Assembly: GCA_039028635.1 (NCBI GenBank)
Contig: JBCCHV010000032.1
Span: 1 to 64,000, forward strand
Direction of reading: 5' to 3'
Length of the DNA stretch: 64,000 bases
Origin: Acidobacteriota bacterium
Lineage (GTDB): Bacteria; Acidobacteriota; Thermoanaerobaculia; Multivoradales; JBCCEF01
A program made the position numbers and the translations under genes. The notes below the pieces were generated by a model. The model saw only the letters and a list, made by a program, of their open reading frames with translations. It did not search any database and was not told where the DNA came from. Positions 19,360 through 26,875 of the stretch are shown piece by piece (within the stretch, counting starts at the first letter, position 1; each line of letters opens with the position of its first letter).

Positions 19360-20337
19360 ATGAAGATATTCATCGCCGGAGGAACCGGCGTGATCGGTCG
19401 AGCGTTGGTTCCCCGACTGCTCGCCCAAGGCCACCAGATCACCATCCTCAGCCGGCACCCGGAGCGGGCGGACGAGCTACGAGGGCGCGGCGTGGATGTC
19501 GTCAGTGGCGACGTCTACGATCGGCGTCGGCTCGAGGAAATCCTGCTGGCCAGCCGGCCGCAAGCCCTCGTCCACCAGCTCACCGCCCTGCCGGCGGCGA
19601 TCGATCCGCGGCGCATCGAGGATCAGCTCGCCGCCAACGATCGCATCCGTCGTGAGGGCACCGCCAACCTTTTGGCCGCTGCGGACCGGGCCGGCGTCGA
19701 GCGCATCGTGGCCCAGAGCATCGCCTTCGCCTATGCCCCGATCGGCGGTGCCGTCAAGAACGAAGAAGAACCCCTTTGGCACGCCGCCCCCTGGCCCTGG
19801 CGGCGCTCCGTCGAGGCGATCGCGGAGCTCGAAGCCCGGGTTCGAGAGGCCGACGGCACCGTGCTGCGCTACGGCTACTTCTACGGCCCCGGCACCGCCT
19901 ACGATCGCAACGGTTCGATGGCCGAGATGGTGCGGCAGCGGAAGCTGCCGATCGCCGCCGGGGGTCACGGAGTCTTCTCCTTCGTGCATGTCGACGACGC
20001 CGCCGAGGCCACGGTCCGGGCGATCGCGAACGGTTCGCCGGAGGTCTTCAATATCGTCGACGACGAGCCTGCCCCCCTCCACCAGTGGCTGCCCGTCTAC
20101 GCCGCCGCCCTGCAGGCTCCACCACCACGCCGCCTTCCGGCCTGGTTGACTCGCCTCTTCGCGGGCCGCTTCGGTCTCTACACCATGACCGAGCAGCGCG
20201 GTGCGGCCAATGGACGGGCTCGACGCAGGCTGTCATGGGAGCCACAATTCAAGACCTGGCGGGTGGGATTCGAGCAGGCCTTGAGGCCCGATCCCAGCCC
20301 CCCTCGCAGCGTCACCTCCGAGGCCTCGGGGCGATGA
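19360..20337 (+). CDS. NAD(P)-dependent epimerase/dehydratase, ECF41-linked
   Basis: A 325-residue extended short-chain dehydrogenase. The Rossmann motif GGTGVIGRAL is at residues 7-16. SIAFAY and RYGYFYGPG are the usual substrate-side positions, but the canonical YxxxK is not obvious, so catalytic type is uncertain. AAGGAG precedes the ATG. The stop overlaps the ATG of the sigma-factor gene. ECF41 sigma genes are characteristically next to carboxymuconolactone decarboxylase, oxidoreductase or epimerase genes, which makes this the probable target and partner. Substrate unknown. Confidence 0.85.
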   Translation: MKIFIAGGTGVIGRALVPRLLAQGHQITILSRHPERADELRGRGVDVVSGDVYDRRRLEEILLASRPQALVHQLTALPAAIDPRRIEDQLAANDRIRREGTANLLAAADRAGVERIVAQSIAFAYAPIGGAVKNEEEPLWHAAPWPWRRSVEAIAELEARVREADGTVLRYGYFYGPGTAYDRNGSMAEMVRQRKLPIAAGGHGVFSFVHVDDAAEATVRAIANGSPEVFNIVDDEPAPLHQWLPVYAAALQAPPPRRLPAWLTRLFAGRFGLYTMTEQRGAANGRARRRLSWEPQFKTWRVGFEQALRPDPSPPRSVTSEASGR

Positions 20338-21242
20338 CCTCGAGCTCGGGCAACAACGGCGGCGAGATCTCAGACGAGCTGGCCGCCCTCTTCGGCCACC
20401 ATCGCCCGTACCTTTTCGCCGTCGCCTATCGCTTTCTGGGCATCGCCGAGGACGCCGAAGATGTCCTGCAAGAGGCCTGGCTGCGCTTGGCCTCGGCCCG
20501 CCCCGACGACCTCGAAGAGCCGCGCGCCTACCTCGTCACCATCGTCAGCCGCCTCTGCCTCGATCTGCTGCGCTCGGCGCGGCGGCGGCGGGAAGAGTAC
20601 GTCGGTGTCTGGCTGCCGGAACCGGTTCCGAGCCCACAAGCCCTTCCGGAAGGCGAAGTCCTGGCTCGCGAGTCAGCCTCCTTCGCCTTCCTGCTCCTGC
20701 TCGAAAGGCTGAGCCCACGGCAGCGGGTCGTGCTGGTTCTCCATGACGTCTTCGATTTCCGCCATCGCGAAATCGCCACCATCATCGGAAGCAGCCTCGA
20801 CGCCAGCCGCCAGATCCTACGCCGGGCACGGCGCGCCCTGGTCTTGCCGCGGCCGCCCGTACCGACCGCCTCCCCCGAGCTCATCGACCGCTTCTACACC
20901 GCCACCCGCGAGGGCGATCTCGAAGCGCTCCTCGCCACCCTGGCACCGGACGTCGTCTTGCTCAGTGACGGCGGAGGGCGCGTGTCGGCCCTGCCACAGC
21001 CACTGGCGGGCCGCTGGCGGGTCGGACGCTTCCTGATCGGAGTCAGTATCAAGACCGCCTGGGGCCCGGTCCAGCTCCAGGAGCTCAATGCCCAGCCGGC
21101 GCTGCTGATCTATCAGCAAGGAAAGCTGACCAACGCCATGCTCCTCGAGGCCGGTGCGGACGGCGTCCGCGCCCTCTACGTGGTGCGCAATCCGGACAAG
21201 CTGGCCGCCTTGGGGGCGAGATGGGAGATCGAGTTGGCGTAG
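20334..21242 (+). CDS. ECF41-family RNA polymerase sigma factor (SigJ-like)
   Basis: 302 residues. Sigma region 2 (about 15-85, AYRFLGIAEDAEDVLQEAWLR) and region 4 (about 110-165, LSPRQRVVLVLHDVF) are followed by a SnoaL-like C-terminal extension. All three diagnostic ECF41 motifs are present: WLPEP at 93-97, DGGGR at 212-216 and NPDKL at 286-290. In this group the extension replaces a separate anti-sigma factor. It is coupled to the epimerase by ATGA, and a matching promoter stands upstream of the pair. Its 3' end overlaps the end of the convergent acyltransferase gene by 67 bp. Confidence 0.95.
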   Translation: MTSSSGNNGGEISDELAALFGHHRPYLFAVAYRFLGIAEDAEDVLQEAWLRLASARPDDLEEPRAYLVTIVSRLCLDLLRSARRRREEYVGVWLPEPVPSPQALPEGEVLARESASFAFLLLLERLSPRQRVVLVLHDVFDFRHREIATIIGSSLDASRQILRRARRALVLPRPPVPTASPELIDRFYTATREGDLEALLATLAPDVVLLSDGGGRVSALPQPLAGRWRVGRFLIGVSIKTAWGPVQLQELNAQPALLIYQQGKLTNAMLLEAGADGVRALYVVRNPDKLAALGARWEIELA

Positions 21243-22627
21243 TAGCGCAGCACCGGTAGCTCGGCCTCGACGGCGGAGTAGAGACCCTCCTCCTCGGCCA
21301 CCAGGTGGCGCAGGATGAGCATGCGCAGCCCGAAATCGACGGCGTAGTCCTGGTCCTGGCGTGGAATGTAGACGTGGGCCCCGGAGCTCGCCAGGTGGTC
21401 CCGCAGAGCCAAGACTCGAGCCTTGAGCTCGAGGCTCGAGAGGGGTGAGCCGCCGGCCTCGTAGTTCTCGACCAGAACCGTTGCCACCAGCGGCACCGGC
21501 ACCACCGGGATCACCTTGCCGACGGCCGCCATCAGCTCCTCGGCGAGCGCTCCCACCTGCACGAAACGCTCTTCCTTCGAGAGCTCGCGGAGATCGACCC
21601 CTGTACGAGCCAACCATTGCCGAACCGACACCGGAGTGCCGAAGTTGACGCAGGCATAGCCGAACCGGAACCAGCGGTTGGTGACGATCTGGCGAAAGTT
21701 GCGCCCGATGAAGCGCAGCGTCGTCCAGGCGGCCTCGCCGGCGCCGCGCCGTTCGGCCTCGGGGTCGAGGTCGCGCAGCAGGGTGCGGTCCTCGAGCACC
21801 CGGTCGTAGTTGAGGCCGACCGGCACGAAGACCACGTCCCGCTCGCCCTGCGGATCGAAGGAGCGCAGCATGTAGTCGAGCAGACCGAGCTTCGGTGGCA
21901 ACAAGGCGCCGTCGCGGCTCAACCCACCCTCGGGATAGACCGCCTGGGTGACGCCGGATTTGGTCGCCATGTGGACATAGCGCTCGAGGACTCGCCGATA
22001 GAGGGCGTTGCGCGAGCGCCGGCGCACGAAGTAGGCCCCCATCGAGCGAATCAGCGTCTGCAGCGGCCAGATGCGGGCCCATTCACCGACGGCATAGGAA
22101 AGGGCGGTGCTCGCCGCCGCCAGATAGGCGACCAGGACGTAGTCCATGTTGCTGCGGTGGTTCATGATGAAGACCACCGTCGAGCGCGGATCGACCTGCG
22201 CCAGGGATTCTTCGTCCGTGTAGCCGACCCGCACCCGGTAGAGAAAGCGCGCCACCGAGCGGCCGATGCCGTAGCCGAATCGAAAGTAGAGGTAGGCGTT
22301 GAAGGCCGGAACGATCTCGCGGGCATAGCGCCGCACCCGGTCCATCGCGGCGGCCCGCGGGATGTCCTCCTCGCGGGCCAGGGTCTCCACCGTCTCCATC
22401 ACCTGGGGATCGAAGCGCAGGCGATCGATCAGCACCTGCCGCTTGGTGAGCTTGAAGGGCTGGACCTGAATTCGCAGGCGGGTGTTGAGCTCGTCCAGCA
22501 CCCGATTGACCCGCCGCCGGATGACATAGCGCACGCTCGGCATCAGCAGCCGGTCGAGCAGCGCCAGCGCCGCCGCAACCACCAGCAGAACGACCAGCCA
22601 GAGAGGAAGCGATATTTCCTGGGTCAT
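21176..22627 (-). CDS. PlsB-like glycerol-3-phosphate acyltransferase
   Basis: 483 residues with an N-terminal membrane helix (about 7-28). The acyltransferase core has block I NHRSNMDYVL (HX4D catalytic pair), block II with MGAYFVRR and block III VYPEGGLSRDG. These blocks resemble PlsB (HRSHMDY, EGGRSR) more than PlsC, although the protein is shorter than the 800-residue E. coli PlsB. Expected reaction: acylation of glycerol-3-phosphate at the inner membrane. The next gene on the same strand upstream is a PlsC-like enzyme that could perform the second acylation. No clear ribosome binding site is seen. Confidence 0.82.
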   Translation of the reverse strand: MTQEISLPLWLVVLLVVAAALALLDRLLMPSVRYVIRRRVNRVLDELNTRLRIQVQPFKLTKRQVLIDRLRFDPQVMETVETLAREEDIPRAAAMDRVRRYAREIVPAFNAYLYFRFGYGIGRSVARFLYRVRVGYTDEESLAQVDPRSTVVFIMNHRSNMDYVLVAYLAAASTALSYAVGEWARIWPLQTLIRSMGAYFVRRRSRNALYRRVLERYVHMATKSGVTQAVYPEGGLSRDGALLPPKLGLLDYMLRSFDPQGERDVVFVPVGLNYDRVLEDRTLLRDLDPEAERRGAGEAAWTTLRFIGRNFRQIVTNRWFRFGYACVNFGTPVSVRQWLARTGVDLRELSKEERFVQVGALAEELMAAVGKVIPVVPVPLVATVLVENYEAGGSPLSSLELKARVLALRDHLASSGAHVYIPRQDQDYAVDFGLRMLILRHLVAEEEGLYSAVEAELPVLRYYANSISHLAPKAASLSGLRTT

Positions 22628-22726
22628 GGAGATGAAGGCATCTTACTGCACCGCCCGGCCCACCAGCGCAGCCCGTCTCACGGCTTCGCCGCCGGACCGG
22701 GGGCGCCCAGCTCTCTCGGGCCCGGA

Positions 22727-22761
22727 AGCAGGTTGCCGATGGGTTTTCGGCAACCTGCTAG
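22727..22761. repeat. Short palindromic element at the 3' end of the PlsC-like gene
   Basis: AGCAGGTTGCCGA (22727-22739) pairs perfectly with TCGGCAACCTGCT (22747-22759), with a seven-base loop. The right border is CTAG (22758-22761), whose complement gives the TAG stop of the PlsC-like gene. A related CATCGGCAACCTGCTTCCGGGCC string occurs near 23625 inside copy B. It is probably a reduced member of the same element family and a likely terminator. Confidence 0.7.
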
Positions 22762-23504
22762 TCGGTGACCACGAACTGTCGCGCCATCGCCTGCCGCAAG
22801 GCGGCGGCGAGCTGCTTGCGGTCCTCACCCACCAAGGGCTGGTCGCCGAAGGTCACCGTAGCCTCGAAGCCACGCAGCCGCTGAAAGCGCTTGAAGTGCG
22901 GCGCCAGCTCCTCGTCCCCGTACCAGCAGATGGCGTCACGGGCCCGCTGCGCCCCCGGCGGCGTGCGGTAGGCCAGGGTGGCGTAGTGCACGGGATAGCC
23001 CGCCCTCACCGCCACCTCGAGGAGCGAAGCCTTGAACGGCAGCAGCTCCGAGCCATCCCCGGTCGTGCCTTCGCCGAACAGGATGATGCCGCCGCCATGG
23101 TTCAAGCGCTCTTCGGCGAGAGCACCGATGCGCAGCAGATCCCGTTTGGTCCCACGATCGATCAGCAGCGTGTCCGAAGCCCGGCAGATGGACCCCACCA
23201 CCGGCCAGGCCCCGAGGTCGGCTTTGGCGACGAAGGTTCCCCCGACCAGGCTTCCGAGGAGCGGAATGTCGACATAGCTGAGGTGATTCGTGACCAGGAA
23301 GAAGGGCGGCTCGGGGAGATTGCCCTGCACCGTCAGCTCGAGGCCGAAGGCGCGGCACAGGCTCGCGCCCCAGCGGCGCATGATGCGGTCTTGATGGGCG
23401 ATGCGTTGGGTCGGCCGATGACGCCGGCGCCAGGAGCCCAAGCTCACCGAGAGGTAGTCGCGACCGGTCGCCAGCGCCACCGCGAGGAGGCCACTGGCCT
23501 TCAC
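22758..23504 (-). CDS. 1-acylglycerol-3-phosphate O-acyltransferase-like protein
   Basis: About 248 residues, PlsC-sized. Block I NHLSYVDIPLLG holds the catalytic HX4D, block II is AKADLGAWPVVG, and block III FGEGTTGDG is the substrate-binding EGT motif. A weakly hydrophobic segment lies near the N terminus. Likely role: transfer of an acyl chain to lysophosphatidate or a related lipid at the inner membrane. The frame stays open upstream into the repeat element but has no ATG; GTG at 23504 is chosen without ribosome-site support. The stop TAG belongs to a repeat border. Confidence 0.8.
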   Translation of the reverse strand: MKASGLLAVALATGRDYLSVSLGSWRRRHRPTQRIAHQDRIMRRWGASLCRAFGLELTVQGNLPEPPFFLVTNHLSYVDIPLLGSLVGGTFVAKADLGAWPVVGSICRASDTLLIDRGTKRDLLRIGALAEERLNHGGGIILFGEGTTGDGSELLPFKASLLEVAVRAGYPVHYATLAYRTPPGAQRARDAICWYGDEELAPHFKRFQRLRGFEATVTFGDQPLVGEDRKQLAAALRQAMARQFVVTD

Positions 23505-23602
23505 CAGAAAGGGCCGTTCAGAATTGCCGTCGGCGGAGCGAATGCGGCTCGTGAAGAGGAGGCCGGAGGCAGCACGGCGGGGAGTATACCCGCCGTGCCC
23601 CG

Positions 23603-23924
23603 CTAGCTGCCTGCTGAAAAACTCATCGGCAACCTGCTTCCGGGCCTGAGAGGGCCCGGCGGCGGCAGAGGCTTGAAGGGGCCGCCCTGGATTGGGCCGA
23701 GGACGGGGCGGCCTGCCGACAGTAGGCACCGTCTGCTACTCCAGCAGACGGTCTCCGAGCCCAAAGGGCGAGGCGGCGCCGAAGGCGCCGAGGTCGGGGG
23801 CGCCCGGCCAGGGGTGAGAGCCAACGACATGTGCGTTGGCTCGAGGGGGGCGCCTTTTAGCCCCCCTGAAATAAACAGCAGGCGCTGAAGAAGCCGCCAC
23901 GCGGCTTTTTCAGCAGCCTGCTAG
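23603..23924. mobile_element. MITE-like palindromic element, copy B
   Basis: A 314-bp unit (23607-23920) with CTAG on both sides (23603-23606, 23921-23924). The terminal repeats CTGCCTGCTGAAAAA and TTTTTCAGCAGCCTG are inverse at 13 of 15 positions. The right 75-80 bp is the near-identical inverse of the left end of copy A at 8.7 kb. Inside are GGGGGG/CCCCCC hairpins, a GCGCC-rich stem block and the GAGCCAACG/CGTTGGCTC module (23818-23842) also found twice at the start of the window. The right border supplies the TAG stop of the M56-M23 gene. No transposase is present. Confidence 0.78.
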
Positions 23925-25903
23925 CAGTTGTCGTCGTCTCGCAGTTCCGGCAGGAGCAGCGCCGGATCGATCGGCTCGCCCTGGCGATGGACCTCGAAGT
24001 GGAGGTGCGGCCCGGTGGTTCGGCCGGTCATGCCGACGGTTCCCACCGCCTGCCCCATCGCCACCTCGTCTCCGACGACGACCAGCGAGGTGTCGAGATG
24101 GGCATAGAGGGTCTCGATGCCCTCGCCATGATCGACGATCACCGTCAGGCCGTAGGCTCCGTCCTCGCCAAAGGCGACGTCGACTTCGGTCACGCGGCCG
24201 GCGGCGGCAGATCGCACCGAGGTGCCGCGGGCGGCCCGCAGATCAACCCCGCGGTGATGTTTGCGGTCGCCATCGCGCGGATCGGGACGCATGCCGAAGG
24301 TGCTGGTCAAGATACCGCCACCGAGGGGATGGGCCGAGCTCAGACCACCCACCGTCGGACCTCTCCGGCCGCGCCCCGCCGAGCCTCCTTCACCCTGCCA
24401 AAAGGGAACGAAGGAGCCGACATCGAAAGATCGGGCCGGCTGGACCGGCTGCACGGGCTGGACCGGCTGGACGGGCTGAGGTGGCTGCACCGGTTGCGAG
24501 GACGGCGGTGCCCATTGCGGAGTCGGCGGCGGCGCCGGTCGCGCAGCTCGCGGCGCCACCGCTGGCCGAGGAGCCACTTCGAAAACCTCCGCCGACGGCG
24601 CTACCGATGGCGGCAGCGGGCGCGGCACGAGGACGCGGGGGGTTCCGGGCGCCGCAACCACGGCATCCGGGGCCACCGCCACTCCAGGTACCGCAGGTAA
24701 GGAGCCATCGGGCACCGGCACCGCTGGTGGGCTCACGGGCGGCGCGGCGGGTGCGGCCTTGGCGCTCGGTGCGGCCTTGGGCCTCGGCACGGCCACCGCG
24801 AACGGCTCGACGACCGGGGCCACCACAGGCGACGGTGCCGGAGGGGCCACGACGGGCGACGGTGCCGGCGGCGCCACCACCGGTTGGACCGCGAATCCTG
24901 CAGCGCCGCCAACGCCGGCCATCGGCAGGAGCAAGAGGCCGAAGGCGGCACAAAACCACCAACCGGAAGCGCGGGTGGGTCGATTCTCGAGGATGTTCTT
25001 CATGCGCACGGTGAGTCTCCTATGGGAATCCCCCATGCCCGGCGCCGCCGGTAGCGTTTTCGGGGCCGCCGGCAGGCCCAGCACGGCGAGCAAGCTGGCG
25101 GCGTACTCGCGCCGCGTCAGGCGGCCACAGGCCAGCACCGCCGCATCGACACCACGCTCGCGGGCATCGTTGAGATAGGCCGCCGCCCGCCAGGCGAGGG
25201 GGTTGAAGAAGTGAAGGATTTGAACGACGTTTTGAAATCCCAGTCGCAGGACGTCGAAGCGCTGGACATGGACCAGCTCATGGGCCAGCACAGCCTCCGC
25301 GGTCCGCCCTCCGATGGCGACCAGCGCCGCCGGCAGGTAGATCACGGGGCGCCGCAGGCCCCAGGTGAAGGGCTGACCGTGACGACCGACGATCAAACGC
25401 ACCGGCCGCCGAATGCCCAGCTCGCGGCGCCAGCTCGCGAGCTGGTCGATGAGCTCGCCGGCGCGGACTTCCTGCCCTGCCGCCAGATAGCTCCGGAAGA
25501 GACGTCGGCGCCGTCCCAGCAGCCATCCTCCGAAGAGAATCCCGCCTCCCCACAGAGCACAGCCGAGGCCGGCCAACAGGGCCCCGGAGGCCACCGTGGG
25601 TTCCGCAGGTCCAGCGAGGGACGTCCGAACCGCGATCTCGCTGGCGACCGGCGCCAGCGGCAGAACCCATTCGAGGGCCTCTCCCGGCGGCACCGTCAGG
25701 CGCTCCGCCAAGGCCCTCAGGCTCCAGGGAGCCGCCCAGTCGAGGGGCAGGACGAGACGCAGCAGAACGAGTCCCCAAAGACCAGCCTGCAGCCGGGGCG
25801 GCGCGGTCTTCCAGACCCTGAGCAGGGCCCAGACGGCGGCGAAGGCGAGAGCTCCGTAGAAAGTCTGCAGACCCACCGCCCGCATCACATCGAGGGTCGC
25901 CAT
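23921..25903 (-). CDS. BlaR1-type M56 metallopeptidase fused to an M23 (LytM) peptidase
   Basis: 660 residues. The N-terminal half is a BlaR1/MecR1-like M56 integral membrane protease: several membrane helices, zinc motif HELVH at 208-212 and FNPLAWRA. A further helix near 350-375 leads into a low-complexity Pro/Val/Ala/Gln linker (about 380-510, repeats such as VVAPPAPSP and QPVQP). The C-terminal 140 residues are an M23 endopeptidase with HRGVD (H550, D554) and HLH (H633, H635), a complete zinc site. The usual penicillin-binding sensor is absent. The ATG at 25903 follows the blaI stop by one base. An envelope sensor that reads or cuts peptidoglycan is inferred. Confidence 0.88.
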   Translation of the reverse strand: MATLDVMRAVGLQTFYGALAFAAVWALLRVWKTAPPRLQAGLWGLVLLRLVLPLDWAAPWSLRALAERLTVPPGEALEWVLPLAPVASEIAVRTSLAGPAEPTVASGALLAGLGCALWGGGILFGGWLLGRRRRLFRSYLAAGQEVRAGELIDQLASWRRELGIRRPVRLIVGRHGQPFTWGLRRPVIYLPAALVAIGGRTAEAVLAHELVHVQRFDVLRLGFQNVVQILHFFNPLAWRAAAYLNDARERGVDAAVLACGRLTRREYAASLLAVLGLPAAPKTLPAAPGMGDSHRRLTVRMKNILENRPTRASGWWFCAAFGLLLLPMAGVGGAAGFAVQPVVAPPAPSPVVAPPAPSPVVAPVVEPFAVAVPRPKAAPSAKAAPAAPPVSPPAVPVPDGSLPAVPGVAVAPDAVVAAPGTPRVLVPRPLPPSVAPSAEVFEVAPRPAVAPRAARPAPPPTPQWAPPSSQPVQPPQPVQPVQPVQPVQPARSFDVGSFVPFWQGEGGSAGRGRRGPTVGGLSSAHPLGGGILTSTFGMRPDPRDGDRKHHRGVDLRAARGTSVRSAAAGRVTEVDVAFGEDGAYGLTVIVDHGEGIETLYAHLDTSLVVVGDEVAMGQAVGTVGMTGRTTGPHLHFEVHRQGEPIDPALLLPELRDDDNC

Positions 25904-25904
25904 C

Positions 25905-26303
25905 TCAGTCCTCTCTCTCCAGCAGCCGGGTGAGCTCGGCGAGCTCGTCCTCGGACAGGGACCCGCCACGGGCGAACAAGGGAACGACGGCGACGGCATC
26001 GAGCTCGAGAACCTTCTCGGCGAAGTCACGCACCCGCCGGGCCAAACCCTGCGGCCGGCTGATGCGAGGGTCGTAGAGCCAGACACCATGGAAGCTCTTC
26101 TTCTCCAGGTGTCCTTTCTTGACCAAGCGCTCGAGCACGGTCCGGGTCGTCGAGTAGGCCCAGTCGTGACGGCTGCGAAGCTGATCGTGGACTTCCCGAG
26201 CGCTGAGAGCCCCGGCCTTCCACAGCACGGACATGGCATCGAGCTCAGAGCTGGCGAGCTCCGGGAGGGGCTGATCGGTCAATGGGGTCTCCGTTTCGGG
26301 CAT
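25905..26303 (-). CDS. BlaI/MecI-family transcriptional repressor
   Basis: 132 residues. The winged-helix domain (about 12-85) has the family pattern LPELASSELDAMSVLWKAG, STTRTVLERLVKKGHLE and GVWLYDPR, followed by a helical C-terminal dimerisation region. BlaI repressors are inactivated by proteolysis triggered by the partner M56 membrane protease, here the next gene one base away. A palindromic BlaI-type site (TACATTTGTA) lies 45 bp upstream. The start at 26303 has CAGGAA upstream; an in-frame ATG at 26339 would add 12 residues and is the main alternative. Confidence 0.92.
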   Translation of the reverse strand: MPETETPLTDQPLPELASSELDAMSVLWKAGALSAREVHDQLRSRHDWAYSTTRTVLERLVKKGHLEKKSFHGVWLYDPRISRPQGLARRVRDFAEKVLELDAVAVVPLFARGGSLSEDELAELTRLLERED

Positions 26304-26347
26304 CGGGCAATTCCTGGGGACGAACGCTTCGCTCGTCATCGATTCGC

Positions 26348-26357
26348 TACATTTGTA
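26348..26357. promoter_or_regulatory. BlaI-type operator upstream of the blaI-M56/M23 operon
   Basis: TACATTTGTA is a perfect TACA/TGTA dyad. BlaI and MecI operators contain TACA-NN-TGTA cores, for example TACATATGTA. Its place just before the repressor gene predicts autorepression of the operon, and possibly of the divergent ferredoxin gene. Confidence 0.7.
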
Positions 26358-26501
26358 ACACATCTCTGACACGCTCGCAAGACCAACCCTTCGGCACAGT
26401 TTTGTTAGCCTGAGCCCGCCGAGACTTTCCACCGGTTCCTCGGCTGCGAGCCTGGGGTGGAATTTCGGGCCGAGACGACCAACTCCAGGGAGAGCGACGG
26501 C

Positions 26502-26858
26502 GTGCCGAAGATCGAAGTCGAGGAATTCGGGAGCATCGAAGTCGCGAAGGGAGCCCGGCTGGTCAATGCCCTCGCCGAGGCCGGCATCGACATCAGCTAT
26601 CGCTGCGGAGGCTGGGGCGGCTGCACCACCTGCCTGGTGCAGTTCTTGGCCGGCGAGCCTTGCCGAATGACCGCGGCGGAACACAAGAAGCTCACCGCCA
26701 GCAAACTCTTGGGCAAAGCGAGAATGGCCTGCCAGACCCTGGTCGAAGGCGACGCTCGCCTCAAGGTCCTGCTGCGAGTCTCGGAGCAGAGCTGGAATCT
26801 GCCGGGCACCAAGCCCGAACCGAAGATCACACCGGAGCCGGTCTGGAGAGAGAGGTAG
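26502..26858 (+). CDS. 2Fe-2S ferredoxin
   Basis: 118 residues with a plant-type beta-grasp ferredoxin fold. The cluster ligands are CGGWGGCTTC (C-x5-C-x2-C) around residues 36-45 and a final Cys in ARMACQT about 30 residues later. It is a soluble electron carrier; its redox partner is not encoded nearby. A GTG at 26502, nine bases after AGGGAG, is preferred over an upstream GTG at 26457, which lacks a site. It is divergent from blaI and convergent with the SGNH hydrolase gene. Confidence 0.88.
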   Translation: MPKIEVEEFGSIEVAKGARLVNALAEAGIDISYRCGGWGGCTTCLVQFLAGEPCRMTAAEHKKLTASKLLGKARMACQTLVEGDARLKVLLRVSEQSWNLPGTKPEPKITPEPVWRER

Positions 26859-26875
26859 GGCTCTCCGAAGAGCCC
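26858..26875. terminator. Hairpin between convergent genes
   Basis: GGGCTCT (26858-26864), loop CCGA, AGAGCCC (26869-26875): a perfect seven-pair stem between the ferredoxin stop and the SGNH-hydrolase stop. It probably helps end both transcripts. No clear U tract on either side. Confidence 0.5.

Noticed and set aside
22758-23729. Longer N terminus of the PlsC-like protein reaching into copy B
   Set aside because: The extension has low-complexity composition and lies in the repeat element; there is no family match before about the GTG at 23504.
23673-23888. Small plus-strand frame inside element copy B
   Set aside because: Encoded by the palindromic repeat itself; no support for translation.
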